Origin: a bacterium
GTDB lineage: Bacteria > Bacillota > Bacilli > Lactobacillales > Streptococcaceae
Reading direction: 5' to 3'
Length of the DNA: 52,139 bases
Assembly: GCA_905221065.1 (NCBI GenBank)
Contig: CAJNBS010000013.1
Span: forward strand, 1-52,139
The notes beneath the pieces were generated by a model. The model was not told where the DNA came from. It did no database searches and was given only the letters and a program-made list of their open reading frames with translations. Positions 7,867 to 16,659 of this stretch are shown here, piece by piece. The stretch's first letter is position 1. Every line of letters starts with the position of its first letter. A program made the translations under genes and the position numbers.

Positions 7867-8163
7867 ATGATCCCAGAAACACTTGTTATGCTACCAGAAT
7901 TTATCTGCACTGCTTACTACGAAAAATTAGGAAACACTCCTCGTTATGTCTTTGGTAAAGAAGGAAAGTACCAAAGACATATTCTAAATAGTGAAACTCA
8001 TGATGCCTTCCACGTTATTACACCTGCTGCTACCATTGTCTTTCCAGAAGATGCTCTTGTTGAGGCAGTCAACCCTATTTTCTTATCGGATACTTCGCTG
8101 AATGGAAATTCTGTCGCACCTGCTCTCAATGTTTTTTCTGAGAAGCTAGTACTCAAGAAATAA
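7867..8163 (+). CDS. Hypothetical 98-residue protein of the decayed element
   Basis: ATG 7867 has AGAAAGGA eight to nine bases upstream. The product ([12 protein letters not shown]...) has no signal peptide, membrane segment or motif that I recognise; it is mildly acidic with a Lys-rich end. It follows the broken small gene by 34 bases in the same direction and precedes another tiny gene, an arrangement like the small early genes of streptococcal integrative elements. Function unknown. Confidence 0.6.
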   Translation: MIPETLVMLPEFICTAYYEKLGNTPRYVFGKEGKYQRHILNSETHDAFHVITPAATIVFPEDALVEAVNPIFLSDTSLNGNSVAPALNVFSEKLVLKK

Positions 8164-8243
8164 CAAAATAAAGGAAAAAATAAAATTTTAAACCATTTAG
8201 AAATTTGTTAGAATAGAAAATAAAAGTTTGAAAGAGGCTATCA

Positions 8244-8384
8244 GTGAATACTATTTTAGAAACATTTTATAAAGACCATCAAGTCAAACCCATATCGACT
8301 GAACGTGATTTGGATGCTTGGCTTCTAAATCCCAAGCCTGTTCCTAAGCGAAATATCAAGGATTTTAAGAATGATATCTACTAA
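8244..8384 (+). CDS. Tiny 46-residue hypothetical protein
   Basis: GTG 8244 lies a few bases after GAAAGAGG. The product begins MNTILETFYKDHQVKPIS and has ERDLDAWLLNPKPVPKRN near its middle, ending in DIY. The conserved-looking PKPVPKRNIKDF stretch and the proper ribosome site argue for a real gene. It is consistent with small proteins of integrative elements but is not one I can name. Confidence 0.55.
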   Translation: MNTILETFYKDHQVKPISTERDLDAWLLNPKPVPKRNIKDFKNDIY

Positions 8385-8679
8385 TTAATTTATAAAATAT
8401 GAATTAATAGATTCTAAATAGGGGAATAATTTAGTTCTGTAAAAATTAACTTCTACACCTACAAAGCTTATTCTGACAGACTTTATAACAGTCTAAGAAA
8501 AAAGTAGAGATTCATACAGTATCTAGATTTTTCAAAAATTCTTTATCATCAAATATTATTAACGAAACTATCCAAACCAAATCCGATGCATTGCTTCAAA
8601 GAATTCTTTAGTTGTTTGACTAGCGAGGGCTTTTATTAAAAAATTTTTTCAAATAATTGCCACCTTGGAACATAAATTC
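8385..8679. other. Non-coding AT-rich gap
   Basis: No gene, RNA or repeat that I can support. Several stop codons interrupt every frame. It probably marks decayed element DNA between the tiny gene and the next promoter. Confidence 0.45.
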
Positions 8680-8708
8680 TTGCTTTCTAAATTTAGATGT
8701 GATATATT
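8680..8708 (+). promoter_or_regulatory. Promoter with a palindromic spacer for the membrane protein/XRE pair
   Basis: -35 TTGCTT (8680-8685), 17-bp spacer, -10 TATATT (8703-8708). The spacer starts with the perfect palindrome TCTAAATTTAGA (8686-8697), a plausible operator for the XRE regulator encoded by the second gene of the operon. Confidence 0.6.
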
Positions 8709-8732
8709 TATAACACAAAAAAGGAGTCTATC

Positions 8733-9311
8733 ATGAAAAAAAGTCAAAAAATGCGTGGCCTCATTGCAATGATTGCCGTAGCTCTCTTTATTGATTTTAT
8801 TGTTTTATTTGGTTCTAATCTTAGTTGGGGACCCAAGTTAGTTATTACTGGTATTTCAGTGTTAGGTCAGATTGTAGCTATTTGGAGCTGGCTACATAAG
8901 AGTCAGAAATGTAAGGGAAAGATTATTTTTGACTTGTCTGCTAAGCTTTACGCGATACTTATTTTTGCAGCAAGCATTTTTTATACAGTAGGAATTTGGG
9001 TTGCAACCCCAAGCGAAAGTTCTGGTATTAAAGAATGGATTTTGGGAATTGGCCTCGTTATTGAAGTGATTGTATTTGGTTTTTTCTCTTTAAAAAATGT
9101 CAAGGAAACTCCGGACGAACGCTTTTATGCTAATTTAGCAAAGGCAGCTAGCTTGATGTTTGTTTGTATACTAGGCGCACTGATGATCCTAGCAGTTATC
9201 ATTGGGTATATGGGGTCTCTCACTCTTTACATGGGACAGATATTTATTAGCATAGCTGCCTTGATTTGCATCTTTGCGGTTGTCTATTTTATCTTGGAAC
9301 GTAGAGGATAA
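8733..9311 (+). CDS. Multi-pass membrane protein paired with an XRE regulator
   Basis: The 192-residue protein has about six hydrophobic segments: near 8-27, 33-53, 70-92, 101-120, 138-160 and 166-188, with a short basic loop (HKSQKCKGK) and an acidic loop (KETPDERF) between them. AAAAGGAG lies seven bases before the ATG. I recognise the general pattern of a small membrane protein co-transcribed with a short XRE regulator in Firmicutes, but not a specific family name. Only two bases separate it from the regulator gene. It may sense a membrane or metabolite signal and act with the regulator; this is inference. Confidence 0.75.
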   Translation: MKKSQKMRGLIAMIAVALFIDFIVLFGSNLSWGPKLVITGISVLGQIVAIWSWLHKSQKCKGKIIFDLSAKLYAILIFAASIFYTVGIWVATPSESSGIKEWILGIGLVIEVIVFGFFSLKNVKETPDERFYANLAKAASLMFVCILGALMILAVIIGYMGSLTLYMGQIFISIAALICIFAVVYFILERRG

Positions 9312-9313
9312 GC

Positions 9314-9538
9314 ATGGCCAAAGAAAGCAAGATTATTACTAATCTCAAATCTGTTCGTGAATCCACAGGCATGACCCAGCAGGAGTTAGCCGACCGCATC
9401 GGCATGCGACGCGAGACAATTCTGCACTTGGAAAATAACCGTTACAACCCTTCGCTGGAAATGGCTCTTAAAATTGCTCAAGTTTTTAATCTGAAAGTAG
9501 AAGACCTCTTTGAACTCAGACAGAAAGAGGAAGCATAA
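9314..9538 (+). CDS. Short XRE-family transcriptional regulator
   Basis: This 74-residue protein is almost entirely one helix-turn-helix domain (residues about 8-66: LKSVRESTGMTQQELADRIG ... LENNRYNPSLEMALKIAQ), ending in FNLKVEDLFEL. Such single-domain regulators are often translated together with a membrane protein, as here (two-base gap). It probably binds the palindrome in its own operon promoter at 8686-8697. The targets beyond the operon cannot be seen from sequence. Confidence 0.85.
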   Translation: MAKESKIITNLKSVRESTGMTQQELADRIGMRRETILHLENNRYNPSLEMALKIAQVFNLKVEDLFELRQKEEA

Positions 9539-9691
9539 TTCTTTTCGAGACCTAGTATTAAGTTCATTGATTAATTAGGAATTGAAGCCAAAAGAAAAAA
9601 TCCTTTGAAAATGTGTTCTTTAAAAATATAGTAATTCTTTCAAATTAACGTTTACTAATTGTGATACTTTACGAGCTTTCTTAAGATCTAG

Positions 9692-10024
9692 TTCCCTAAA
9701 TACTTTGAGTACACTTATGGCATTGATGCCCCAAAGCATCTAAAAACTCTGGTAGAAAAAGGTTATGCTGTCATTGAAACAGCTTTTGATTCACTCGACC
9801 ATCTGAATGCTACAATGAAAAAGAATATTTTGAAAAGCAAGGGAATTACAGAACTATCTAAGATGAAGGCTGCTGATTTGAACCAAGTCCTTCATGACAA
9901 CTTTTCAGAAGAAGAATTAGCAAGTCACTTTTCAATTTGTGGCTACAAATTGACTCCAAAGGGAGAGCAAATACTGAAACAGTACCAGGACATTATCGAT
10001 CGACATCCAAAGAAGAATCTCTAA
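9692..10024 (+). pseudogene. C-terminal remnant of a SAP-domain protein
   Basis: Open sequence begins directly after TAG at 9689-9691 and reads FPKYFEYTYGIDAPKHL ... KGYAVIETAFDSLDHL, then a SAP-like helical hairpin (ILKSKGITELSKMKAADL ... NFSEEELASHF) and the end (YKLTPKGEQILKQYQDIIDRH). This matches the general pattern of streptococcal SAP-domain proteins, which are considerably longer at the N-terminus. The only in-frame ATG (9815) has no good ribosome site. I therefore call it a 5'-truncated remnant. Confidence 0.6.
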
Positions 10025-10074
10025 TCAAGCGACTTTGGGGTTGATTTTCTCTAAAACTGTCTTGTCACTAATAT

Positions 10075-10103
10075 TTGAAATCCACTTCCTTTTAGGGTAC
10101 AAT
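10075..10103 (+). promoter_or_regulatory. slrA promoter
   Basis: -35 TTGAAA (10075-10080), 17-bp spacer, -10 TACAAT (10098-10103), about 30 bases before the slrA start codon. Confidence 0.7.
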
Positions 10104-10132
10104 GGTAGAAATGAATTTTTGAGAGGAACAGA

Positions 10133-10936
10133 ATGAAAAAACTAGCAACCCTTCTTTTACTATCCACTGTAGCCCTAGCTGGATGTAGCAGCATCCAACG
10201 TAGCCTGCGTGGTGATGATTATGTGGATTCAAGTCTTGCTGCTGAAGAAAGTTCTAAAGCAGCTGCACAATCCGCCAAGGACTTAAACGATGCTTTAACA
10301 AATGAAAATGCCAATTTCCCTCAACTTTCTAAGGAAGTTGCTGAAGACGAGGCTGAAGTGATTCTCCACACAAGTCAAGGCGATATCCGCATTAAACTCT
10401 TTCCTAAACTGGCTCCTCTAGCGGTTGAAAACTTCCTCACTCATGCCAAAGAAGGCTACTATAACGGCATTACCTTCCACCGTGTCATCGATGGCTTCAT
10501 GGTTCAAACTGGAGATCCGAAGGGAGATGGTACAGGTGGTCAGTCTATCTGGCATGACAAGGATAAGACAAAAGACAAGGGAACTGGTTTCAAGAACGAA
10601 ATCACTCCTTATCTCTATAACATCCGTGGTGCTCTTGCGATGGCTAATACTGGTCAACCAAACACCAATGGTAGCCAATTCTTCATCAACCAAAACTCTA
10701 CAGATATCTCTGCTAAACTCCCTACAAGCAAGTATCCAAAGAAAATCATCGAAGCCTATAAAGAAGGTGGAAATCCTAGTCTAGATGGCAAACACCCAGT
10801 CTTTGGCCAAGTGATTGACGGTATGGATGTTGTAGATAAGATTGCTAAAGCTGAAAAAGATGAAAAAGACAAGCCAACGACTGCTATTACTATCGATAGC
10901 ATCGATGTGGTGAAAGACTACGATTTTAAATCTTAA
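10133..10936 (+). CDS. slrA: Cyclophilin-type peptidyl-prolyl isomerase lipoprotein SlrA
   Basis: The 267-residue protein starts with a lipoprotein signal: basic MKK, hydrophobic stretch, lipobox LAGC with the modified Cys at 18. A low-complexity Ser/Ala/Asp linker follows. The cyclophilin domain runs from about 75 to 263 and shows [24 protein letters not shown] and [14 protein letters not shown]. SlrA is a surface foldase of pneumococcus and relatives that catalyses proline isomerisation in exported proteins and has been linked to colonisation. AGAGGAA precedes the ATG. A bidirectional terminator separates it from the convergent ABC-F gene. Confidence 0.92.
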   Translation: MKKLATLLLLSTVALAGCSSIQRSLRGDDYVDSSLAAEESSKAAAQSAKDLNDALTNENANFPQLSKEVAEDEAEVILHTSQGDIRIKLFPKLAPLAVENFLTHAKEGYYNGITFHRVIDGFMVQTGDPKGDGTGGQSIWHDKDKTKDKGTGFKNEITPYLYNIRGALAMANTGQPNTNGSQFFINQNSTDISAKLPTSKYPKKIIEAYKEGGNPSLDGKHPVFGQVIDGMDVVDKIAKAEKDEKDKPTTAITIDSIDVVKDYDFKS

Positions 10937-10946
10937 AAACCTAAAA

Positions 10947-10975
10947 AATACAGTATCCGCATTCGGTACTGTATT
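10947..10975. terminator. Bidirectional terminator between slrA and the ABC-F gene
   Basis: AATACAGTA (10947-10955) and TACTGTATT (10967-10975) form a perfect 9-bp stem. T-rich sequence follows on the plus strand and TTTTTT on the minus strand. Confidence 0.85.
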
Positions 10976-10991
10976 TCTTTTATACTGATTT

Positions 10992-12533
10992 TTAAGTTAG
11001 ATTATTAAAGTCCCAGATTTGATCCATCCAGCCTTCATAGAAATCTGGCTCGTGACAGACCATAAGAATCGATCCCTTGTATTCTTTTAGAGCGCGTTTG
11101 AGTTCATCCTTGGCATCCACATCCAAGTGGTTGGTTGGCTCGTCCAACACTAAAACATTGTTTTCACGATTCATCAAGAGACAAAAACGAACCTTGGCTT
11201 GTTCCCCACCTGACAAGACCTGAATTTGGCTTTCAATATGCTTGGTTGTCAAACCGCAGCGAGCAAGGGCTGCACGGACTTCTGCTTGGTTAAGGGCAGG
11301 AAAGGCATTCCAGACAGCCTCTAGTGGTGTTTGGCGATTACCGCCTTCTACTTCCTGTTCAAAATAACCAAGTTCTAGATAATCACCGCGTTCAACTTCC
11401 CCAGCAATTGGCGAAATAATACCCAAGAGAGACTTCAAGAGAGTTGTTTTCCCGATACCATTGGCACCAATAATCGCAACCTTTTGATTGCGTTCGAAGG
11501 TAAGATTTAAAGGCTTAGTAAGAGGACGATCATAACCAATTTGCAAGTCCTTGGCTTGGAAGATAAAGCGCCCTGGTGTACGAGCTGGTTTGAAATCAAA
11601 GGATGGTTTTGGTTTCTCACTTTGCAGTTCGATAATATCCATCTTATCCAATTTCTTCTGACGAGACATGGCCATATTTCGTGTTGCAACACGCGCTTTG
11701 TTTCGAGCGACAAAGTCCTTGAGGTCGGCAATCTCTTTCTGCTGACGTTCGTAGGCCGCCTCTAGCTGAGATTTCTTCATGGCATAGACTTCTTGGAACT
11801 GGTAGTAGTCACCAGAGTAACGCGTCAGCTGTTGATTTTCCACATGATAGACGATATTAATAACATCATTGAGGAATGGAATATCGTGTGAAATGAGGAC
11901 AAAGGCATTCTCATAGTTTTGGAGATAACGCTTAAGCCAATCAATATGCTCAGCATCCAAGTAGTTGGTCGGCTCGTCCAAAAGCAAGATATCGGGTTTT
12001 TCAAGGAGAAGCTTGGCCAAAAGTACCTTGGTTCTTTGCCCACCTGACAAAGAGGTTACATCTGTATCCATGCCAAAGTCCATGACACCGAGGGCACGCG
12101 CCACTTCATCAATCTTAGCATCTAAGGTATAGAAATCACGACTCTCCAGACGGTCTTGGAGTTCGCCAACTTCTTCCATGAGAGCATCAACATCCGCTCC
12201 GTCTTCAGCCATTTCCATATAAAGGTCATTGATACGGGCTTCAGCTTTGAAAAGCTCATCAAAGGCTGTACGGAGAACATCACGAACAGACTGACCTTCT
12301 TCTAAGACTGAGTGCTGATCCAAGTAACCAGCAGTCACATATTTGGACCACTCCACCTTTCCTTCATCTGGTAACATCTTACCAGTTACAATGCTCATAA
12401 AGGTTGATTTTCCTTCACCATTGGCACCGACCAGACCGATATGCTCTCCCTTGAGGAGACGGAAGGACACATCTTCAAAAATTGCACGGTCACCAAAACC
12501 GTGACTCAGGTTTTTAACTTCTAAAATACTCAT
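10992..12533 (-). CDS. ABC-F family ATPase (YkpA/YbiT-like ribosome-associated)
   Basis: This 513-residue soluble protein has two ABC domains and no membrane part. Domain 1: Walker A GANGEGKS (~36-43), signature LSGGQRTK, Walker B LLLDEPTNYLD. Domain 2: Walker A GANGIGKT (~350-357), signature LSGGEQAK, Walker B LVLDEPTNHLD. The linker between them is charged and helical (ARNKARVATRNMAMSRQKK), as in ABC-F proteins that enter the ribosomal E site. The sequence is closest in style to YkpA/YbiT rather than to antibiotic-resistance ABC-Fs. It is the last gene of the minus-strand rlmN-vanZ group, one base after the VanZ-like gene. Confidence 0.85.
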   Translation of the reverse strand: MSILEVKNLSHGFGDRAIFEDVSFRLLKGEHIGLVGANGEGKSTFMSIVTGKMLPDEGKVEWSKYVTAGYLDQHSVLEEGQSVRDVLRTAFDELFKAEARINDLYMEMAEDGADVDALMEEVGELQDRLESRDFYTLDAKIDEVARALGVMDFGMDTDVTSLSGGQRTKVLLAKLLLEKPDILLLDEPTNYLDAEHIDWLKRYLQNYENAFVLISHDIPFLNDVINIVYHVENQQLTRYSGDYYQFQEVYAMKKSQLEAAYERQQKEIADLKDFVARNKARVATRNMAMSRQKKLDKMDIIELQSEKPKPSFDFKPARTPGRFIFQAKDLQIGYDRPLTKPLNLTFERNQKVAIIGANGIGKTTLLKSLLGIISPIAGEVERGDYLELGYFEQEVEGGNRQTPLEAVWNAFPALNQAEVRAALARCGLTTKHIESQIQVLSGGEQAKVRFCLLMNRENNVLVLDEPTNHLDVDAKDELKRALKEYKGSILMVCHEPDFYEGWMDQIWDFNNLT

Positions 12534-12534
12534 T

Positions 12535-13017
12535 TTAATTCCTTATCTTGTTTTTATGTAATTGTTTATAGAGGAGCCAAGCCAAATAGCCACCCAAGGT
12601 ATTGGTCCACAAATCATCAATCTCAAAGACGCGATTGAAATCAAAGAAAAAGTCCAAGACCAACTGCGTACACTCGATTCCAAGACTAACTAAAAAACTG
12701 AAAAGAAGGACCCTTTTTGTTTTCCTTAAGTTTGGAAAGAGATAAAGGAGTTGGAAAATCAGAGGAAAAAGCAAGAAGACATTGAGGATATTTTGTAAAA
12801 AAATCCAATATAATTGTCCCATATCACCCACTTCGCCCAGTTTCCAGAAAGAATTGAAAGGAGTCAAAAGAAAAACCAGGCGTCCAAGATGCTGAATACC
12901 TGGAGTTTCCACTCCCACGGGAGAATGTTCTTGAGGAGTAAAACAAAAGTAGACGATACAAATGCTATAGAAAATGACCCCCAAGACCAAAATATGATTA
13001 TGAGTTTTCTTCATCAT
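12535..13017 (-). CDS. VanZ-like membrane protein
   Basis: This 160-residue protein has about four hydrophobic segments and the VanZ-family hallmarks: FTPFNSFW-type text before the second segment (here LTPFNSFWKLG) and SLGIECTQL ... FEIDDLWTNTLGGYLAW near the end. VanZ-like proteins alter glycopeptide or lipoglycopeptide susceptibility in some Gram-positives; the native role is unclear. Its start overlaps the rlmN stop (TAATG), and the ABC-F gene follows at once, so these three are one transcription unit. Confidence 0.85.
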   Translation of the reverse strand: MMKKTHNHILVLGVIFYSICIVYFCFTPQEHSPVGVETPGIQHLGRLVFLLTPFNSFWKLGEVGDMGQLYWIFLQNILNVFLLFPLIFQLLYLFPNLRKTKRVLLFSFLVSLGIECTQLVLDFFFDFNRVFEIDDLWTNTLGGYLAWLLYKQLHKNKIRN

Positions 13018-14102
13018 TAAGGATTGACTGCTGCGACTGCTTTCTGGCGGTCACGTTTCATTGTATTAGAACGCAATTGTCCACAAGCTGCATCAATATC
13101 AGTACCGTGCTCTTGACGAACAACACAGTTGACCCCTTTTTTCTTGAGTGTATCATAGAAGGCCATGACGCGCTCTTTGGGACTACGACTATATTGGTCA
13201 TGCTCACTAACTGGGTTATAAGGAATCAAGTTTACATAAGACAATTTCTTGATGTTCTTGAGCAATTCAGCTAATTCTAAGGCTTGTTCTACACCATCGT
13301 TGACTTCATTGAGCATGATATATTCAAAGGTCACACGACGGTTGGTTGTTTCGATGTAGTACTCAATAGCTGCGAAGAGTTTTTCAATCGGAAAGGCACG
13401 GTTAATCTTCATGATGCTTGAGCGCAATTCATTGTTAGGTGCGTGAAGGGAAACGGCAAGATTGACCTGAACTCCTTCATTAGCAAAATCACGAATTTTA
13501 TGGGCCAAACCTGAAGTTGAAACCGTAATGTGACGAGCACCGATGGCCATTCCCTTGTCATCATTGATGGTACGAACGAAATTCAAGACATTGTTGTAAT
13601 TATCAAATGGTTCACCAATTCCCATGACAACGATATGACTGACACGCTCATCCTGACCACGCTCATCAAAGTATTTCTGAACCAGCATGATCTGCGCTAC
13701 GATTTCCCCATTATTGAGGTCGCGTTGCTTCTTAATCAAACCAGAGGCACAGAAGGTACAACCGATATTACAGCCGACCTGAGTGGTCACACAGACTGAC
13801 AAACCATAGTGTTGACGCATGAGTACAGTCTCGATCAACATACCATCAGGCAACTCAAAAAGATATTTAACTGTACCATCAGCAGACTCTTGAACGATTC
13901 GCTGTTTCAAGGGATTGACCACAAACTGGTCATTGAGCTTAGCAATCAAATCTTTTGAAAGGTTAGTCATTTCTTCAAATGACTGCACACGTTTACGGTA
14001 AAGCCATTCCCAGATTTGATCTGCACGGAATTTCTTTTCTCCCTGCTCCAATACCCATTCCTGCATGGTTTGACGTGTTAAACTATAAATTGACGGTTTC
14101 AT
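13017..14102 (-). CDS. rlmN: Dual-specificity rRNA/tRNA adenine-C2 methyltransferase RlmN (radical SAM)
   Basis: The 361-residue protein carries the radical-SAM cluster motif CNIGCTFC (Cys at about 110, 114, 117) and the RlmN-type [14 protein letters not shown] and CGQL segments; the C-terminal CGQL Cys is the methyl-carrying or resolving residue in the RlmN/Cfr family. RlmN methylates A2503 of 23S rRNA and A37 of some tRNAs. Overall length and the neighbours fit the housekeeping enzyme rather than the resistance gene cfr. The yutD-like gene lies 20 bases upstream and the VanZ-like gene overlaps the stop. Confidence 0.93.
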   Translation of the reverse strand: MKPSIYSLTRQTMQEWVLEQGEKKFRADQIWEWLYRKRVQSFEEMTNLSKDLIAKLNDQFVVNPLKQRIVQESADGTVKYLFELPDGMLIETVLMRQHYGLSVCVTTQVGCNIGCTFCASGLIKKQRDLNNGEIVAQIMLVQKYFDERGQDERVSHIVVMGIGEPFDNYNNVLNFVRTINDDKGMAIGARHITVSTSGLAHKIRDFANEGVQVNLAVSLHAPNNELRSSIMKINRAFPIEKLFAAIEYYIETTNRRVTFEYIMLNEVNDGVEQALELAELLKNIKKLSYVNLIPYNPVSEHDQYSRSPKERVMAFYDTLKKKGVNCVVRQEHGTDIDAACGQLRSNTMKRDRQKAVAAVNP

Positions 14103-14122
14103 TTCTTCTCCTTATTCTCTAC

Positions 14123-14653
14123 TCACTTCTGACGAATGACAAAATGACGTTGTCCCTTGTCCTCTTTCTGAGAATGCTGGTCTTTCTGACGACGTCTATT
14201 TTTCTTATCTGCATTCGGTTTTCGTTTGGTTTGAGTCGGTTTCTTTCCTTTTCTAGAAGGCGTCTCTTCTTCCTTCTTACGCATTTTCTTGTCAAATGAT
14301 GCTCGTTTAGGGGCTTCATTTTCTAGAACAAAATAGGCACAACCATAACTACAATACTCTAAAAGATAGTCTTGTAAACGACTGATTTTTTCAAGATTTT
14401 CCTCTGTTCGGTCATCCTTGTAAAAACCTCGTAGGCGAAGCTGTTCGTTGCTCCAGTCCCCCACGATATAATCAAACTTAGTTAAGACTTCTGAAAAACG
14501 CTGATTAAAAGCCGTCACATCAAAGGCATCCTTGATATTTTCAACCAAGGAAAAAGCTATCCCTTCCGTTTCGACCTTGTCCCCATGCAAATGGAACTCA
14601 GGACCAGGAAATTTGTTATAGTTGTATAATTCAGGTGCAATTTCTTTTCGCAT
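14123..14653 (-). CDS. YutD-family protein (DUF1027) with a basic tail
   Basis: Residues 1-125 form the conserved YutD-like domain (NYNKFPGPEFHLHGD, IVGDWSNEQLRLRGFY, YCSYGCAYFVL). Residues 130-176 are a very basic, low-complexity tail (RKGKKPTQTKRKP, KKNRRRQK) likely to contact nucleic acid. No catalytic function is established for this family. It lies just upstream of rlmN on the same strand, as in related streptococci. A plus-strand frame across the same bases is a shadow. Confidence 0.82.
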   Translation of the reverse strand: MRKEIAPELYNYNKFPGPEFHLHGDKVETEGIAFSLVENIKDAFDVTAFNQRFSEVLTKFDYIVGDWSNEQLRLRGFYKDDRTEENLEKISRLQDYLLEYCSYGCAYFVLENEAPKRASFDKKMRKKEEETPSRKGKKPTQTKRKPNADKKNRRRQKDQHSQKEDKGQRHFVIRQK

Positions 14654-14731
14654 AGATATCCTTTTTCCACGATTACTTAATACTTTATTCTACCATAATT
14701 TCTAGCAGTTAGCACGTTTCTCATAAAAATG

Positions 14732-14757
14732 AAAAAAGTCTGACGATTTCGTCAGAC
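14732..14757 (-). terminator. sodA terminator
   Basis: On the minus strand GTCTGAC (14757-14751), a six-base loop and GTCAGAC (14744-14738), followed by six T. It lies about 50 bases after the sodA stop codon. Confidence 0.85.
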
Positions 14758-14809
14758 CAGAGTCATATAACCTAAAAAAGAGAAGAACAATTCTTCCCTC
14801 CATATACCA

Positions 14810-15415
14810 TTATTTAGCAGCTGCGTACAATTCATCTACTTTGTTCCAGTTGATGACTGAGAAGAAAGCTTTGATGTAGTCAGGACGCACGTTGCGGTAT
14901 TTCACGTAGTAAGCATGTTCCCAAACATCCAAGCCCAAGATTGGTTTTTTACCTTCTGAGATTGGTGTGTCTTGGTTTGCTGTTGAAGTCACTTCAAGTT
15001 TACCTTCTTTGTTAACAACCAACCATGCCCATCCAGAACCGAAACGAGTTGTTGCTGCTGCAGTGAAGGCTGCTTGGAATTCTTCAAATGAACCAAATGT
15101 TGCATCGATTGCTGCTGCAAGTTCTGCTGATGGAGCTGTTTTTTCAGGAGTCATCAATTCCCAGAAAAGAGCGTGGTTCAAGTGCCCACCACCATTGTTG
15201 ATAAGTGCTTGACGGATATCAGCTGGGATAGATTCTATATCAGCAAGCAAGGCTTCAAGGTCTTCACCAATTTCAGGGTATTTTTCAAGAGCTGCATTTG
15301 CATTGTTGACATAAGTTTGATGGTGTTTGTCATGGTGCAAGTGCATTGTTTCCGCATCGATGTATGGTTCCAAAGCGTCGTATGCATATGGAAGATCTGG
15401 TAAGATAATAGCCAT
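14810..15415 (-). CDS. sodA: Manganese/iron superoxide dismutase
   Basis: The 201-residue enzyme converts superoxide to oxygen and hydrogen peroxide in the cytosol. Metal ligands are visible in context: [12 protein letters not shown] near residue 27 (His), [11 protein letters not shown] near 80 (His), and [11 protein letters not shown] near 165 (Asp, His). It is monocistronic, with its own promoter (15447-15475) and terminator. Mitis-group streptococci carry a single Mn-dependent SodA and produce much peroxide, so the gene is core. Confidence 0.95.
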   Translation of the reverse strand: MAIILPDLPYAYDALEPYIDAETMHLHHDKHHQTYVNNANAALEKYPEIGEDLEALLADIESIPADIRQALINNGGGHLNHALFWELMTPEKTAPSAELAAAIDATFGSFEEFQAAFTAAATTRFGSGWAWLVVNKEGKLEVTSTANQDTPISEGKKPILGLDVWEHAYYVKYRNVRPDYIKAFFSVINWNKVDELYAAAK

Positions 15416-15446
15416 CTGTAATACCTCTTTTTCTTTCTATATGAAA

Positions 15447-15475
15447 ATGATAACGCAAACATTCACTTTTTTCAA
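15447..15475 (-). promoter_or_regulatory. sodA promoter
   Basis: On the minus strand, -35 TTGAAA (15475-15470), 17-bp spacer, -10 TATCAT (15452-15447). AGAGG lies about 8 bases before the ATG at 15415. Confidence 0.65.
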
Positions 15476-15588
15476 GTTTTTTGCTTATAGATGAAGAAAT
15501 CACTGAGATACTTTCTAATAAAACAAGCAAATCAGCAAGAAACCCACGACAAGATAATCCTGACGCGGGTTGTAGTTTCAAAAAAATA

Positions 15589-16626
15589 TCAATTTACCTG
15601 ACTAGCAATCTGTAAGAGTGCCTTTTCAAAAAGGAAACCTTTTTCATAAAGACCTGTTTTAATCTGATAGTCTGTCTCAATCAAATAGGAAATAGCTTGC
15701 TTCAAAAAACTCAAGGAAAGTCCTCGTGAATCTCTCAGAGCAAACTTGATTTGATAAGGATTTGGGTTACGTCCCAGATAACTACCTAAACTACTTGCAA
15801 TCTGCGCTTCTGTTTGCCCAGACTCCGACAAAATCTTCACCTGAGTAAAAGTCCGAAATTGTCCTAACATGACTGCAATGAGCTTGATTTCGTCTTCCCC
15901 TTGCAAGGTCAAGTCTCTAACCAAGTCACGCGCCTGATCCATCTTTTTAGTCAGAATAAACTGAGTTAAATCAAAAATATTGTCCTGCAAGGTCTTGGGA
16001 ATAGCATTGACAATATCCTCTTCCTCGATAACAGAGTCTTCCTTATAGGACTGTAAAAAGAGCAGATTTTTCTGGATTTCACTAAATTGAAAACCCGACT
16101 TGATGAGGAGATTTTCAAAGGATTTCCCCACAAACTGCAGACCTTGTTTCTGGCTCCACTTTTGGAAATACTGGCGCAATTCTTGTTCTTTGACTTCTAC
16201 TGCGTCAAAAACCTTGGCATCACGCTTAAGTAATTTGACCAACCGTCTCTTGCTATCCAGTTTTCCTTCCGCAAAGATCAACAACTTGGTTGTTGGCGAA
16301 GGGTTATCAAGGTATTCCTCAAACGACTTGAGTTCATCATCTGTTAAAAAGCGTTTCTTGGCTGTTGTGATATCGACAAAATGGTCTAATATCACGATTT
16401 TCTCATCCGCAAAGAAAGGAAGGCTGACCAACTCCAGTTCCACATCCTTGTAGACAACTTCTTTCATATCAAAGTAGGCAAAGTTGAGGTCAGCAGAATC
16501 ATAACCAATCTGTTTCAACACTTGACTCTTCATCACTTCAAACTGGCCCTGATCTATGCCTGTAAAAAGGCTCAGGCTAGGTAAATTTGATAAAGTCAAC
16601 TTCTGGCTTTCTTCAATAGCTAGCAT
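15589..16626 (-). CDS. holA: DNA polymerase III subunit delta
   Basis: This 345-residue protein is the clamp-loader delta subunit that opens the beta sliding clamp. Segments typical of the Firmicute family are LFTGIDQGQFEVMKSQVLKQ near the N-terminus (a degenerate nucleotide-binding region without a true P-loop), EKIVILDHFVD, and a C-terminal helical collar domain (MDQARDLVRDLTLQGEDEIK, YLGRNPNPYQIKFALRDSRG). AAAGGAG precedes the ATG. pyrD lies 33 bases upstream, so both may be co-transcribed. Confidence 0.88.
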   Translation of the reverse strand: MLAIEESQKLTLSNLPSLSLFTGIDQGQFEVMKSQVLKQIGYDSADLNFAYFDMKEVVYKDVELELVSLPFFADEKIVILDHFVDITTAKKRFLTDDELKSFEEYLDNPSPTTKLLIFAEGKLDSKRRLVKLLKRDAKVFDAVEVKEQELRQYFQKWSQKQGLQFVGKSFENLLIKSGFQFSEIQKNLLFLQSYKEDSVIEEEDIVNAIPKTLQDNIFDLTQFILTKKMDQARDLVRDLTLQGEDEIKLIAVMLGQFRTFTQVKILSESGQTEAQIASSLGSYLGRNPNPYQIKFALRDSRGLSLSFLKQAISYLIETDYQIKTGLYEKGFLFEKALLQIASQVN

Positions 16627-16659
16627 CTTCTCTCCTTTCTTCTGATTTTTCGATTTAAT

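Noticed and set aside
1..10030. Possible CRISPR array or retron in the defence island
   Set aside because: No regularly spaced direct repeats and no reverse transcriptase were seen; the ATPase-HNH pair stands alone.
10418..10784. Long open frames inside slrA on both strands
   Set aside because: They lie entirely within the cyclophilin domain, lack ribosome sites and resemble nothing known; they are coding shadows.
14123..14319. Separate Arg/Lys-rich small ORFs in the yutD-like 3' end
   Set aside because: They are alternative frames of the basic low-complexity tail of the YutD-like protein, with no independent start signals.
15555..15590. Hairpin after holA as a terminator
   Set aside because: Only partial pairing (AACCC/GGGTT with mismatches) and no T-run; support is too weak to list.
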